This document shows positions 1-9,286 of a stretch of 64,000 nt of DNA, piece after piece. This DNA comes from Lutimaribacter pacificus. GTDB taxonomy: Bacteria > Pseudomonadota > Alphaproteobacteria > Rhodobacterales > Rhodobacteraceae. The notes beneath the pieces are model-generated. The model was not told the origin of the DNA and made no database searches. It worked only from the letters and a program-made list of their open reading frames with translations. The translations under genes and the position numbers were made by a program. Numbering within the stretch: position 1 is the stretch's first letter; every line of letters begins with the position of its first letter. Location of the stretch: NCBI RefSeq assembly GCF_900142185.1, contig NZ_FQZZ01000001.1, forward strand, positions 1,174,171 to 1,238,170, in the 5' to 3' direction.

Positions 1-730
1 TCTGGAACGCCGCTTTCAGAACGGCCTGCGCGGTGGTTTCCACGCTCAGCGCCTCACGCGCGAGGCGCAGGTGCTTTTCGATCGTGGCGGGCGTCAGCCC
101 CAGCAACATGGCGATATCCTGCGTGGTCTTGCCGTCGCCGACCCATTCCAGGACCTCGCGCTGGCGCCGCGTCAGCCCGCGCGAGGCGCCGTGATAGGGC
201 AGGGTCATGATCTTGAGATGCACGATGTTGTTCATCACCGTGATGTCGGTGCCGTGCTCGGCCCAGATGGCATCGACGTCGTCCTGCACCATGTCCGCGC
301 GCGCGGTCAGCGCGATCGCCCCCTTGGAGCGCGGCGACAGCGAGCGGAAGCTGATCGAATACCCGGCATGGACCTTGTGCGACAGGTTGAAGATGACGAC
401 CTGCTTTTCCTCTTCGCTCAGCGTGTTGCTGGCGATTTTCTCGGCCATGATCCGCCAGCTGCAACTGCCTTCGTGGTCCAGCGCCCACCGGGTCATCGGC
501 GCGTGCTTGTAAAGACCGCGACCGATGAAGCCGTCGGTATAGCTGTCGGGGTGGTTGGTGAGGATCACGAAATCGTCGGGATCGCCCAGCGAACTGCCCG
601 AGCGATAGCGCGTGAACCCGTAAAGCAGCCGGTCGAATCCGTAACCGGCCATGCGCTGCGTGTGCATGTCCCACAGCTCTTCGATCGAGGCGGCTGTCGT
701 CAGGGCATCGAGATACCGGCTGCTGATCAT
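1..730 (-). CDS. LuxR-family (autoinducer-binding type) transcriptional regulator, C-terminus cut by window edge
   Basis: Reading leftward from the ATG at 728-730 gives an open frame of about 243 codons that runs off the window at base 1, so the stop is not seen. The N-terminal 160 or so residues look like an autoinducer-binding domain. The last 60 residues visible form a typical LuxR helix-turn-helix, beginning GLTRRQREVLEW and continuing through DIAMLLGLTPATIEKHL. This predicts a cytoplasmic DNA-binding regulator, possibly acyl-homoserine-lactone responsive. No luxI-type synthase lies in this window, so it could be a LuxR solo or its partner may lie beyond the left edge. The 157 bp upstream, before the MmgE/PrpD stop, hold no other gene that I can see. 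Confidence 0.85.
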   Translation of the reverse strand, partial: MISSRYLDALTTAASIEELWDMHTQRMAGYGFDRLLYGFTRYRSGSSLGDPDDFVILTNHPDSYTDGFIGRGLYKHAPMTRWALDHEGSCSWRIMAEKIASNTLSEEEKQVVIFNLSHKVHAGYSISFRSLSPRSKGAIALTARADMVQDDVDAIWAEHGTDITVMNNIVHLKIMTLPYHGASRGLTRRQREVLEWVGDGKTTQDIAMLLGLTPATIEKHLRLAREALSVETTAQAVLKAAFQ

Positions 731-887
731 CCGTGTTCCGTAAGTCCGAGTGGTTCCTGGCGCAAAATGGCGCGAGGCAGAGGTTACAGCCTATACGGGC
801 GCTTTGTCGAGAATACTGCGCCGGGGCTCAGGGTTGGATGGTATTGATTTAACATAATCCTCATTATGCGACTAATGGATCAACCCG

Positions 888-2189
888 TCACACACCGGCG
901 ATGATCGCGCCTATCGCATCCGGGTCCGCCCCGTTTTCGATTATCCGCCAGGCACTTGCCGCCAAATCGTCACCCAGAAGGCTTGCCGCCTTGGCGCGCA
1001 GGCGCCGGTCGCGCTCGGCCAGCGCAATCGGTGCGTCCAGATCGTGCGATGCCTCGCGGATCGTGCCGTTCAGCGCCACGCGCAGATGCGCCTCGGTTTC
1101 CGTCAGCCCGTCATCCGCGATCACGGTCACCTTGGCGCGCAGACCGCGCAGCGCGGGATCGGCGCAGACCTCGGCGCTGTAGCTGTCCAGCCGCGCGGTA
1201 TCGTGGCCCAGGATCTGCATCGGCAGCACGGTGGCATAGCTGAACTTGGCGCCCAGCCCGGTCGTCGGTTCGGGCTGGTTGCACACGCTCATCCAGCGCG
1301 AATGGGTGTGCACTGTGATCGAGTCGATCGCCGCCGGGTCCAGCGGCAGCAGCGTGGATTGCGCCTCCAACGCGGCGTGCAGGCCGTGGCAGCAGGCGTG
1401 GAACTTGTGACTGATACCGTCGAAAACCCACTCTTTGCCAATGTCTTGCATGGCATTGCTGATGTCCTCCCCGGCATGGGTTGCGGCAAAGCCCTGTGCG
1501 CATTCCAGCGCATCGGGGTTCGCCACGAAGCCGCGGGCCACGAGTTGCGCTGCCTCAACCCCGTTCGATGCCGCCAGCCCGGCATTGAAGGGTTTGCCCA
1601 TGGTGCCGAACTGGGATTTCAGCCCGCTGGCCCGCGTGGCGAGCAGGCCCAGAACCATGGCCGTATCCCCTGCCCCGAATCCCATCAGCCGCGCCGCCGC
1701 CAGCCCCGCGCCGAAGGCGCCGGCGGTGGCTGTCTGGTGGAACCCGGTCTGGTAATGGCTGCGCCCCAGCCATGTGCCGATACGGATCGACGCCTCGATT
1801 CCCAGCAGCGCGGCGTGGCGGAAGGCGTCGCCGCTGGCGCCCTGCGCCTGCGCCACCGCCAGCGCGGCGGGAAACACCGCGACCGACGGGTGGCCGATAT
1901 GGGCAAAATGCGTGTCGTCGTAATCGAGCGCGTGGCTGGTCGTGCCGTTCGACAGCGCCGCCGCGCGTGCGGGCAGCCGCGTGCCGGTGCCGAACAGGCT
2001 GGCCTGCGGGGCGCCCGCCTCGTCCAGAACCATGTTGCGGGTGATGCGCGCCACCGGCTCTTCCGCGCCGGCGATGCCGACCGCCATCCAGTCGAGCAGC
2101 GACAGGCGCAGCATGTGCGCGGTGTCCGGCGGGATATCACCGGGATTGGTTTTCGTCACGAAATCAGCGATTTGAAGCGTTATGCTCAT
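888..2189 (-). CDS. MmgE/PrpD family protein (2-methylcitrate dehydratase-like)
   Basis: This 433-aa protein belongs to the MmgE/PrpD fold family, whose known members include 2-methylcitrate dehydratase, cis-aconitate decarboxylase and related enzymes. The N-terminal all-alpha domain (residues about 1-260) contains the family stretches [22 protein letters not shown] and [14 protein letters not shown]. The C-terminal domain includes [15 protein letters not shown]. Length is close to the usual 440-480 aa. There are no prpB/prpC genes nearby, so a role in the methylcitrate cycle is not supported and the substrate is unknown. Its ATG overlaps the stop of the upstream RatA-like gene by ATGA, so the two are probably translationally coupled. 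Confidence 0.85.
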   Translation of the reverse strand: MSITLQIADFVTKTNPGDIPPDTAHMLRLSLLDWMAVGIAGAEEPVARITRNMVLDEAGAPQASLFGTGTRLPARAAALSNGTTSHALDYDDTHFAHIGHPSVAVFPAALAVAQAQGASGDAFRHAALLGIEASIRIGTWLGRSHYQTGFHQTATAGAFGAGLAAARLMGFGAGDTAMVLGLLATRASGLKSQFGTMGKPFNAGLAASNGVEAAQLVARGFVANPDALECAQGFAATHAGEDISNAMQDIGKEWVFDGISHKFHACCHGLHAALEAQSTLLPLDPAAIDSITVHTHSRWMSVCNQPEPTTGLGAKFSYATVLPMQILGHDTARLDSYSAEVCADPALRGLRAKVTVIADDGLTETEAHLRVALNGTIREASHDLDAPIALAERDRRLRAKAASLLGDDLAASAWRIIENGADPDAIGAIIAGV

Positions 2190-2644
2190 GTCATGCCCTT
2201 CCCATGCAGATCCCGTGCGCGGGCCTCGAACGCGCGCACGATGCGTTGCATCGCCTCGTGAAAGAACATGCCGGCCGCGCCTTGCAGGATTCGGTTCCGA
2301 AACTCGAAATCGACGAAGAACGATACATCAACTCCGCCCTCCACATCTTTGAATTCCCAATTGGATTTCATGTATTTGAAGGGGCCGTCCAGGTATTCGG
2401 TGTCGATCCGCTTCGACGCGGGCCAGAGCGTCACGCGGCTGCCGAACCGTTCGCGGAACACCTTGAACGAGATCACCAGGTCGGCCTCCATCACCTCGCT
2501 GCCATCGGGTTTTGGCGTCACGCTGCGCACCCGCGCGGCGGCGCACCAGGGCAGGAACTGGGGATAGGCCGCCACGTCGGCGACAAGGTCGTACATCTGC
2601 TGCGCGGTATAGGGCAGCCTGCGTGTCTCGGCGTGGGTGGGCAT
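2186..2644 (-). CDS. RatA/COQ10-like START-domain protein
   Basis: This 152-aa protein matches the COQ10/RatA ubiquinone-binding START family: it begins [20 protein letters not shown] and shows [13 protein letters not shown], then a beta-rich lipid-binding cavity region and an amphipathic C-terminal helix (residues about 125-145). In alphaproteobacteria this family is usually annotated as RatA family protein; the likely role is binding a hydrophobic ligand such as ubiquinone to support respiration. The toxin function described for E. coli RatA should not be assumed. It is the first gene of a two-gene unit with the MmgE/PrpD gene (ATGA overlap) and is divergent from hpt, 69 bp away. Confidence 0.85.
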   Translation of the reverse strand: MPTHAETRRLPYTAQQMYDLVADVAAYPQFLPWCAAARVRSVTPKPDGSEVMEADLVISFKVFRERFGSRVTLWPASKRIDTEYLDGPFKYMKSNWEFKDVEGGVDVSFFVDFEFRNRILQGAAGMFFHEAMQRIVRAFEARARDLHGKGMT

Positions 2645-2713
2645 GTCGCCTCTTTTTGTCGTGACAGTGGGGCCTCATTTCGTATCCTGCGCGGGAAAAA
2701 GCAAGGGGGGCAG

Positions 2714-3259
2714 ATGCCTACGCGTCCTTATGTCATCGACGAAATGATCTCGGCCAAGCAGATCGCGGCCCGGATCGAGGAACTGTCGCGCGAGATCGCG
2801 GAGGAGTTTGCCGACACCGACAAGCTGGTGGTGGTCGGGCTGCTGCGCGGGTCCTTCGTATTCATCGCCGACCTGGTGCGCGAGCTGGACCTGGCGGTCG
2901 AGGTCGATTTCCTTGAGGCGTCGAGCTATGGCAACACGATGGAATCCAGCCGCGAGGTCAAGATCCTCAAGGATCTGCGCGGCGCGATCGAGGGGCGCGA
3001 CGTTCTGGTGGTCGAGGATATCGTCGATACCGGGCACACGCTGTTCCACGTCATCGGCCTGCTCAAGGCGCGCAAGCCGCGCAGGCTGCGCAGCATCGCC
3101 CTGCTCGACAAGCCGTCGCGCCGCGAGGCGCCGGTCAGGGCCGACTGGACCGGGTTCGAGATCCCGGACGAGTTCGTGGTGGGCTACGGCATCGACTTTG
3201 CCCAACGCAACCGCAACCTGCCCTTCATCGGCAAGGTCCGGTTCACCGACGAGGGTTAG
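2714..3259 (+). CDS. hpt: Hypoxanthine phosphoribosyltransferase
   Basis: A 181-aa purine-salvage enzyme that transfers phosphoribose from PRPP to hypoxanthine (and guanine) in the cytoplasm. The PRPP-binding motif [14 protein letters not shown] lies at residues about 97-110, and the flexible-loop and hinge motifs (GLLRGSFVF near 40, SYGN near 70) and the C-terminal base-binding segment ([17 protein letters not shown]) are all present. The open frame extends far upstream, but family length and a purine-rich GGGGGCAG leader fix the ATG at 2714. Its stop codon overlaps the stop of the convergent Sel1-repeat gene at 3256-3259. Confidence 0.95.
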   Translation: MPTRPYVIDEMISAKQIAARIEELSREIAEEFADTDKLVVVGLLRGSFVFIADLVRELDLAVEVDFLEASSYGNTMESSREVKILKDLRGAIEGRDVLVVEDIVDTGHTLFHVIGLLKARKPRRLRSIALLDKPSRREAPVRADWTGFEIPDEFVVGYGIDFAQRNRNLPFIGKVRFTDEG

Positions 3260-4158
3260 AAGGTCGCCGCCAGCCGCGCGCCCTCGGCGCGTTGGTCGTC
3301 GGTCAGGTCGCCGGCCAGCGCAGCGCATTGCGTTTCGTACTGCGCCGCCAGGTCGGGCGGCGCGTTGCGGCTGCCCCACAGGCAATAGGCATGGGCCAGC
3401 GCCGGGTCGGTCCAGTAGCCGTCGGTCTGCTGCATGAACAGCGCAAGGTTCACCGCCGCGCTGGCATCGCCGAGGTTCACCGCCTCCTGGTAAAGCGCGA
3501 AGGCCGCCGCCGGATCGGCCGGCCCGCCCTGCCCCAGTTCGTACATCACGGCAAGCTGCGCCATCGCCGGCCCGTGGCCCAGCCGCGCGGTGCGGGCAAG
3601 CGTTGCGCGGGCGCGGGCCGCGTCCTGCGGCACGCCCCGGCCCGTCGCGTAGAGATCGGCCAGCACCATGCCCGCCTGCGGCGTGCCAAGCTCCAGTGCG
3701 GTGATCAGCAGCGCCGCCGCCGCAGCGGGGTTGGCGGGCCCGCCCACACCGTCCAGCATCATCTGCGCGCGCGTCAGGAATGCCCGCGGCTCGCCCTGCG
3801 CCATCGCCTGTTCCAGCCAGCCGAGCGCGGCTTGCGGGTCGGGCGGCATGTCGGGCCGCCCCTCGATCGCCATGATCGCCAGCGCCAGTTGCGCGGCGGC
3901 CGCGCCCTGCCCCGCCGCGCGGGTGAACCAGTCGCGGGCAAGCTGCGCGCTGGTGCCCTTGCCCCGGCCGGTGTCATAGGCGGTGCCCAGGATCACCTGC
4001 GCCTGCGGGTCGCCCGCCCGCGCGGCGGGTTCGATCACCGTCAGCGCGGCCTCGTGCCGGCCTTGCGCAAATGCCTCGGCGGCGCGGGCAACCGCGTCGT
4101 CCCGGGCCGTGGCGGGGGCTGCAAGGGACAGGAAAAGACAGCTCAGAAGCGTGCGCAT
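3256..4158 (-). CDS. Sel1-repeat (TPR-like) secreted protein
   Basis: A 300-aa protein with a clear cleavable signal peptide ([18 protein letters not shown], residues 1-18), so it should be periplasmic. The mature part is a series of Sel1-like repeats, seen as A-x-x-x-L-G-x-x-Y/A-D-x-G-G/R-G patterns such as [28 protein letters not shown] and [14 protein letters not shown]. Such solenoids usually mediate protein-protein contacts; the partner is unknown. I chose the ATG at 4158, which gives a clean signal peptide; an in-frame GTG four codons upstream is the alternative. It is convergent with hpt, with overlapping stop codons. Confidence 0.8.
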   Translation of the reverse strand: MRTLLSCLFLSLAAPATARDDAVARAAEAFAQGRHEAALTVIEPAARAGDPQAQVILGTAYDTGRGKGTSAQLARDWFTRAAGQGAAAAQLALAIMAIEGRPDMPPDPQAALGWLEQAMAQGEPRAFLTRAQMMLDGVGGPANPAAAAALLITALELGTPQAGMVLADLYATGRGVPQDAARARATLARTARLGHGPAMAQLAVMYELGQGGPADPAAAFALYQEAVNLGDASAAVNLALFMQQTDGYWTDPALAHAYCLWGSRNAPPDLAAQYETQCAALAGDLTDDQRAEGARLAATF

Positions 4159-4226
4159 TCTTGATCTCACCGATACTCGTGCCCGACACTACAACAATCG
4201 CCCGCCCCGGCAAGAAGGAGCCCCCG

Positions 4227-4403
4227 ATGATCCGGCATATCCTGCGCATGACCATGTGGGCCCGCCGCCCGCCCAGCCGGGCGCGCGTGCGGCTGGTGCT
4301 GGGGGTTCTGTTGCTCTGTGCCGTGCTGGTCGCGGTCGAGCGGCTGTTCGGCTGGCCCGGGGCGCTGACGCTGGAACCGCTGGGCCGGGGCCCGCTGCGT
4401 TAA
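4227..4403 (+). CDS. 58-aa single-span membrane peptide, function unknown
   Basis: A small ORF preceded by an excellent ribosome-binding site (AAGAAGGAG, 6-7 nt before the ATG at 4227). The peptide has an arginine-rich amphipathic N-terminus (residues 1-22), one hydrophobic segment LVLGVLLLCAVLVAV (residues about 23-37) and a short tail. It overlaps the 3' end of the convergent LysR gene by 4 bp and diverges from the Sel1-repeat gene. I do not recognise the family. The strong RBS and tight fit between neighbours support it being real. Confidence 0.6.
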   Translation: MIRHILRMTMWARRPPSRARVRLVLGVLLLCAVLVAVERLFGWPGALTLEPLGRGPLR

Positions 4404-5257
4404 CGCCCGGCCAGCGCCGCGCGATGCGCCCGCAGCTGCCGGACAAGGTGGCGCGAGACCAGCCTGATGCGCGGGCTGTCGGCCAGGTCGGCATGGCACG
4501 CCACCCAGAGCGGCACGTCCATCGCGGGAAACCGCCCGTAGCGCCGCCTCAGCCGGGGATCGGCATCGCCCAGCAGGCAGGGCAGGATGGCGTGGCCCAT
4601 CCCCTCGGCCGCCATGTCGCGCAGGGTGACGAAACTGTTGGCCGCGGCAGCGGTTTCGCCCTGGCCCACATTGCCGGCCATCCAGTCCGCCGGGCCCGCG
4701 CGCGACAAAAGGCCCGAAAGCCCCAGCCACAGCTCGGGGGCGCCGGCGGCCGCGTAATGGCCGAACGTCATCCGGGCGGCGATGGTGCCGGACATCCCGT
4801 CGCTCAGATGCGGCGTGGGGCGCAGCGCGATATCGGCCTGCATCCGGGCGAAATCCTCGTGCGCGTTGGCGTTGCGGATCTCGATGCGCAGCCCCTCGGC
4901 CCGCGCCATGATGCGCGCGGCAATGGCGGGCAGGATCGTGGTGCACAGCGTATCGGTGGCCGAAATCCGCACGGTGCCCAGAACCGGCGTGCGCGCGCCC
5001 GCCATCAGCCGGGCCACGTTGTCCATCGCGCTGGCCGCGTCGCGCGCCGCATCTATCACCCGCGCCCGTTCCGGCAGCACCGCGTAACCCTGCGGCGTGC
5101 GGGTGAAGACGGGGCCGCCATGGGCGATCTCGAAGGCCTGGACATGGCGCAGCACGGTGGCGTGGTTGACGCCCAGCCGCCGTGCCGCCGCCGACAGCGA
5201 CCCGGTTTCCGCCACCGCCAGCACATAGCGCAGATCGTCCCAGTCGGCATTGTGCAA
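4400..5257 (-). CDS. LysR-family transcriptional regulator
   Basis: A LysR-type regulator of about 285 aa. The winged helix-turn-helix is at the N-terminus (DWDDLRYVLAVAETGSLSAA, then RRLGVNHATVLRHV), followed by the periplasmic-binding-protein-like effector domain. I prefer a TTG start at 5257: it is preceded at good spacing by AAGGGGG and puts the usual DWDDLRYVL a few residues from the N-terminus. The ATG at 5287 would add ten atypical residues. It is transcribed divergently from the cytochrome c556-type gene with a short shared promoter region, the classic arrangement for a LysR protein controlling its neighbour. The effector is unknown. Confidence 0.85.
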   Translation of the reverse strand: MHNADWDDLRYVLAVAETGSLSAAARRLGVNHATVLRHVQAFEIAHGGPVFTRTPQGYAVLPERARVIDAARDAASAMDNVARLMAGARTPVLGTVRISATDTLCTTILPAIAARIMARAEGLRIEIRNANAHEDFARMQADIALRPTPHLSDGMSGTIAARMTFGHYAAAGAPELWLGLSGLLSRAGPADWMAGNVGQGETAAAANSFVTLRDMAAEGMGHAILPCLLGDADPRLRRRYGRFPAMDVPLWVACHADLADSPRIRLVSRHLVRQLRAHRAALAGR

Positions 5258-5350
5258 GAATCGGCACCCCCTTTGCAGTATTGTCATATTCTTTTGAAAA
5301 ATCTCACAGGTATACTAGTGTCAGATTACAACCTGACGGGGAGAACGACG
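5258..5350. promoter_or_regulatory. Divergent promoter region, LysR gene / cytochrome c genes
   Basis: This AT-rich 93-bp gap between divergent genes contains TATACT (5311-5316), a good -10 for the rightward cytochrome genes although the matching -35 is weak, consistent with an activator-dependent promoter. GTCAG/CTGAC (5320-5324 and 5333-5337) form a small inverted repeat. The RBS for the rightward gene is GGGGAGA at 5338-5344. LysR control is inferred from the arrangement only. Confidence 0.45.
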
Positions 5351-5827
5351 ATGAAGCAGAGTTTTACGATCCTTGCCGGCGCCGTGGTCGCGGTGGCCAT
5401 GGCCGGAACGGTGATCGCGCAATCCGACGGCGACAAGGCGGCCGAGGCCGCGCAGGACGCGCGCGAGGCGCAGATGGATCTTTACGCCTTCAACCTGGGC
5501 CTTCTGGGCGACATGGCGAAGGGCGCGGTGCCCTATGACGCCGCCGCCGCGCAGGCCGCCGCCGAAAACCTGGCCGCGCTGAGCGCGCTGGACCAGTCGC
5601 GCCTGTGGCCCGAGGGGTCGGGCGAGATGAGCATCGAGACCCGCGCCAAGGTCGATATCTGGGACGACATGGACGATTTCACGGCCAAGGCCGACGACCT
5701 GATGAAGGCAGCGGCCGCGATGGCCGAGGTCGCGGGCACCGGGCTCGAGGCCGTGCAGGGCCAGATGGGGGCCCTTGGCGGCGCCTGCGGGGCCTGCCAC
5801 AAGGCGTATCGGGCCCCCGAAAGCTGA
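5351..5827 (+). CDS. Class II cytochrome c (c'/c556 type), periplasmic
   Basis: A 158-aa protein with a Sec signal peptide ending near VIAQ (residue 24) and a single haem-binding motif CGACH near the C-terminus (residues about 147-151). C-terminal CxxCH after a four-helix-bundle-like stretch is diagnostic of class II cytochromes (cytochrome c' / c556). It would carry one covalently attached haem in the periplasm and act in electron transfer. It starts with a GGGGAGA RBS and is followed 15 bp later by a dihaem cytochrome gene, so the two are likely cotranscribed and may work as a pair, perhaps under the divergent LysR regulator. Confidence 0.9.
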   Translation: MKQSFTILAGAVVAVAMAGTVIAQSDGDKAAEAAQDAREAQMDLYAFNLGLLGDMAKGAVPYDAAAAQAAAENLAALSALDQSRLWPEGSGEMSIETRAKVDIWDDMDDFTAKADDLMKAAAAMAEVAGTGLEAVQGQMGALGGACGACHKAYRAPES

Positions 5828-5842
5828 TCGCGGGCCGGGGCG

Positions 5843-6730
5843 ATGCGGATACTGCGCTGGATCGTCGGGCTGGCCGTTCTTGCCGCGCTGGCGGGCTGGG
5901 GGCTGAGCGCCCCCCGCCCCCTGCCGGACGACGCGCTGGCCGGGCTTGACGGGGACGTCACCCGCGGCAAGGCGGTGTTCGACGCGGGCGGCTGCGCCTC
6001 GTGCCATTCGGCCGAAGGGGCCGAGGGCGCGGCGCGGCTGGTGCTGTCGGGCGGGCGGGCCTTCGCCTCGCCCTTCGGCACGTTCTACGCGCCCAACATC
6101 TCGTCCGATCCCGAACGGGGCATCGGCGGCTGGGGCGCGCAGGATCTGGCCAACGCCATGATGCGCGGGGTGTCGCCCGACGGGGCGCATTACTATCCGG
6201 CCTTCCCCTATACCTCGTATATCCGCGCCAACCTGCAGGACGTGGTGGACCTGCACGCCTATCTCGCCACCCTGCCCGCCGACGCCACGCCCAGCCTGGC
6301 GCATGACGTGGGCTTTCCGTTCAATATCCGCCGGTCGCTGGGGGTCTGGAAATGGCTCTACCTGCGGGACGACTGGATCGTTGCCGCCGAGCTGACCGGG
6401 GAAGAGGCGCGCGGCCGCTACCTGGCCGAGGCGCTGGGGCATTGCGGCGAATGCCACAGCCCGCGCGGCGCCCTGGGCGGGCTGGTCAAGGCGCGCTGGC
6501 TGGCGGGGGCGCCGAACCCCTCGGGGCGCGGCACGATCCCCAACATCACCCCCGGCGCGCTGGACTGGTCGGTGGCGGATATCGCCGCCTATCTCGAAAC
6601 CGGGTTCACGCCGGACTATGACAGCGCCGGCGGCCACATGGCCGAGGTGGTGGCGAATTTCGCGCAGCTCACCGATGCCGACCGGCAGGCGGTGGCGGCC
6701 TATCTCAAGCGCGTGGCTCCGGTCGAATAG
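5843..6730 (+). CDS. Dihaem class I cytochrome c
   Basis: A 295-aa c-type cytochrome with an N-terminal membrane anchor or uncleaved signal (WIVGLAVLAALAGWGL, residues 6-21) and two CxxCH haem sites: CASCH near residue 52 and CGECH near residue 199, each opening a cytochrome c domain with later methionine candidates. This two-domain layout resembles cytochrome subunits that accept electrons from periplasmic or membrane dehydrogenases (alcohol or sorbitol dehydrogenase type). No dehydrogenase is adjacent, so the partner is unknown. It lies 15 bp after the c556-type gene and probably forms an operon with it. Confidence 0.88.
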   Translation: MRILRWIVGLAVLAALAGWGLSAPRPLPDDALAGLDGDVTRGKAVFDAGGCASCHSAEGAEGAARLVLSGGRAFASPFGTFYAPNISSDPERGIGGWGAQDLANAMMRGVSPDGAHYYPAFPYTSYIRANLQDVVDLHAYLATLPADATPSLAHDVGFPFNIRRSLGVWKWLYLRDDWIVAAELTGEEARGRYLAEALGHCGECHSPRGALGGLVKARWLAGAPNPSGRGTIPNITPGALDWSVADIAAYLETGFTPDYDSAGGHMAEVVANFAQLTDADRQAVAAYLKRVAPVE

Positions 6731-6733
6731 CGA

Positions 6734-8014
6734 TCATGCCGCAAGGCCGCGCACCGCGCCGCGGCTGTCGGTCAGCGGGCGGCGGGTGACCAGCAGGCGC
6801 CGCGCCTCTCCGGCCTTGCCCTGCCGGATCAGCGCGTGCAGCAGCGTGTAATCCAGCAGGTCGCGCTGTGCGCGGCTGCCGCCCAGCCGCGCGTGATCGG
6901 CCATCACCGGCAGCAGCGCCGCCTCGGCCCCCGCCCAGTCCTGCGCGGCGATGGCCCGAAAGGCCGTGGCACAGGGCGCGACCTGATCCGCCGCCGGGCC
7001 CTTTGCACCCTCGATGATTTTCATCAGCGGCTCATCCTGCCCGGCCATGGCATGTGCCAGCGCCGCATGGATATCGGCAAACCCCAGCGCGGGCGCGGGA
7101 AAGGCGCGCGCGGCATACTCCGACAGCCGCGCCCAGCGGGCAGGCGAAACCGCCTGCCCCGCCATTTCCGCCCGCCAGTAGAGCGACGCAAGATCGGTCA
7201 GGATGTTCAGCGGCGGCCCCTGCGAGGTATCGGGCGCAAGATCGCGGTCGGCGATCTGCCACATCCGCGCGGTATCGCCCATCGCCAGCGACCACAGCGC
7301 GACATGCCACGAATTATGGCAATGCATCATGCCCGCCCGGTCGTAGCCCGCCAGCCAGTCCGACAGGTAATCCCGGCCCTCGGCCGTTTCACCCATTTCG
7401 TAGAACAGATGCGCCCGGATATGCGCGCCATGGCCCGAGCGCGGCCGTTGTGCCAGTGCCGCCCCGATCGCGCGTTCGGCCGGGGCCAGTTGCCCGGCTT
7501 CCATCTGCGCAAAGGCCAACTGCGCCAGGAACCAGCCGTCCTGCCCGTAGGCGGGGGCCAGCGTTTCGGCAAAGGCGAGGTGCTCGGCCTCGCGCCCCGG
7601 CTGCCCGGAAAAGCCGATCAGGGAAAACACGCCAAGGCAGGTCTGCGCCACCAGCGCGTCGCGTGGATGATCCCGCAGATGCGCGCGCACCGCCTCATAC
7701 CCTTCGCGCGGGCGGCCGTTGACCAGATGGTCGAAAACGGCGATCTGCCCACGGGCCTGCCCGGTCAGGTCGCGGCCCTTTTCGACAGCCTGCGCCATCA
7801 GGGTGCGGGCCTCGTCCATCCGGGCGAAAACCTGCGCGTTGCGCGCCTTCAACATATGGGCCTGGGCGAAACCCGGATCGGCGGCGATGGCACGCTCCAG
7901 CGCCCCGTCCACCCCCGGCAGCGCGTCGAGATAGGCCAGCAGCGCCTCGGCATAGGCATCCCGCGCGGCGGGATCGGTCGTGTGCAGCGGGTTTCCGTAA
8001 GGGTCGGTCAACAT
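6734..8014 (-). CDS. Tetratricopeptide (TTC38-like) protein
   Basis: A 426-aa cytoplasmic protein with no signal peptide, made of helical TPR-like repeats (for example FAQAHMLKARNAQVFARMDE and LAPAERAIGAALAQRPRSGH). The stretch around HCHNSWHVALWSLAMGD is typical of the TTC38-like family, which is common in Rhodobacterales and has no established biochemical role. It ends 4 bp from the convergent dihaem cytochrome stop. Its ATG at 8014 is 57 bp beyond the lipA stop, so it may be cotranscribed behind lipA. Confidence 0.8.
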   Translation of the reverse strand: MLTDPYGNPLHTTDPAARDAYAEALLAYLDALPGVDGALERAIAADPGFAQAHMLKARNAQVFARMDEARTLMAQAVEKGRDLTGQARGQIAVFDHLVNGRPREGYEAVRAHLRDHPRDALVAQTCLGVFSLIGFSGQPGREAEHLAFAETLAPAYGQDGWFLAQLAFAQMEAGQLAPAERAIGAALAQRPRSGHGAHIRAHLFYEMGETAEGRDYLSDWLAGYDRAGMMHCHNSWHVALWSLAMGDTARMWQIADRDLAPDTSQGPPLNILTDLASLYWRAEMAGQAVSPARWARLSEYAARAFPAPALGFADIHAALAHAMAGQDEPLMKIIEGAKGPAADQVAPCATAFRAIAAQDWAGAEAALLPVMADHARLGGSRAQRDLLDYTLLHALIRQGKAGEARRLLVTRRPLTDSRGAVRGLAA

Positions 8015-8070
8015 AGGGGCGCTCCGGCAGGGGGATTGCCCCTACCCTATGCCACCGCCCGACCCTTGGC

Positions 8071-9021
8071 CTAGCCCTGCCCCAGCTTTTTCAGCCGGTT
8101 TTCCCGCAGCCGGGCGAAATCGTCGCCCGCATGGTAGGACGAGCGCGTAAGCGGCGTCGCCGACACCATCAGGAACCCCTTGCCATAGGCCGCCTTTTCG
8201 TAGGCCGCGAATTCCCCGGGCGTCACGAAGCGGGCGACCGCGTGGTGTTTCGGCGTCGGTTGCAGGTACTGGCCGATGGTCAGGAAATCCACATCGGCGG
8301 CGCGCATGTCCTCCATCACCTGGTGCACCGCCTGCCGGTCTTCGCCCAGCCCCACCATGATGCCCGACTTGGTGAACATCGACGGGTCCAGTTCCTTGAC
8401 CCTTTGCAACAGGCGCAGCGAATGGAAGTAACGCGCGCCGGGCCGCACCTCGGGGTAGAGGCCGGGCACGGTTTCGAGGTTGTGGTTGAACACGTCCGGC
8501 CGCGCCGCGACCACCACTTCGAGCGCGCCGGGCTTTGCCCGCAGGAAATCGGGCGTCAGGATCTCGATCGTGGTGCCGGGGCTGCGGTGGCGGATGGCGC
8601 GGATCGTCTGGGCGAAATGCTCGGCCCCGCCATCGTCCAGGTCGTCGCGGTCCACGCTGGTGATGACCACGTGGTTCAGCCCCAGCTTCTGCACCGCGTC
8701 CGCCACCCGGCCCGGTTCGAACAGGTCGAGCGCGTCGGGGCGGCCCGTGGCGATGTTGCAGAAGGTGCAGCCGCGCGTGCAGATATCGCCCATGATCATC
8801 ATGGTGGCGTGGCCCTGGCTCCAGCATTCGCCGGCATTGGGGCACCCCGCCTCTTCGCAGACGGTGACCAGCTTGTGCTCGCGCATGATCTGGTGGGTCT
8901 TGCGATACCCCTCCGACACCGGCGCCTTGACCCGAATCCAGTCGGGCTTGCGGGGCTGGGCGTTGTCGGGGCGATGTGCCTTTTCGGGGTGGCGTTGGTC
9001 GGGGATTTTCAGATCGCGCAA
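8071..9021 (-). CDS. lipA: Lipoyl synthase
   Basis: Radical-SAM enzyme that inserts two sulfurs into protein-bound octanoyl groups to make lipoate for the 2-oxoacid dehydrogenases and the glycine cleavage system. Both clusters are visible: the auxiliary [4Fe-4S] motif [12 protein letters not shown] and the SAM-cluster motif CTRGCTFC, plus the C-terminal RSSYHAG containing the auxiliary-cluster serine. I take a TTG start at 9021 ([20 protein letters not shown] onward), which matches the family N-terminus and gives 316 aa. A 40-residue-longer reading from 9141 is open but lacks family features. The 265 bp between it and the divergent VIT gene hold no other gene. Confidence 0.95.
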   Translation of the reverse strand: MRDLKIPDQRHPEKAHRPDNAQPRKPDWIRVKAPVSEGYRKTHQIMREHKLVTVCEEAGCPNAGECWSQGHATMMIMGDICTRGCTFCNIATGRPDALDLFEPGRVADAVQKLGLNHVVITSVDRDDLDDGGAEHFAQTIRAIRHRSPGTTIEILTPDFLRAKPGALEVVVAARPDVFNHNLETVPGLYPEVRPGARYFHSLRLLQRVKELDPSMFTKSGIMVGLGEDRQAVHQVMEDMRAADVDFLTIGQYLQPTPKHHAVARFVTPGEFAAYEKAAYGKGFLMVSATPLTRSSYHAGDDFARLRENRLKKLGQG

Positions 9022-9286
9022 GGGACCGGTCCTGTGATTGACGTGCCTGGCCCGACTATAGGTGCTCTGCGCGGGCATGGCCAGTGACCGTGAAATGCGG
9101 CGGATGCGGCGTTTTTCCCCGCGAAATCGCCCGCGCGACATGCGAAAACCGGAATGTGGCAGGATGGGTGCGTATCCATTTCCGTCCGGGTCGGTGTGAT
9201 AACCAGTGCCCTGCCCGTCGCTCTTTTCGTTGCGCTGTGCGCAGGCGTGTCTATGGTGCGCCCCGATCAGGCAGGCGGAGGCAGCG

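Noticed and set aside
2186..2644. RatA toxin of a toxin-antitoxin pair
   Set aside because: No antitoxin (RatB/YfjF-like) partner is adjacent, and alphaproteobacterial members of this family are better viewed as COQ10-like ubiquinone-binding proteins.
3256..3259. Frameshift or gene fusion between hpt and the Sel1-repeat gene
   Set aside because: They are on opposite strands; only their stop codons overlap.
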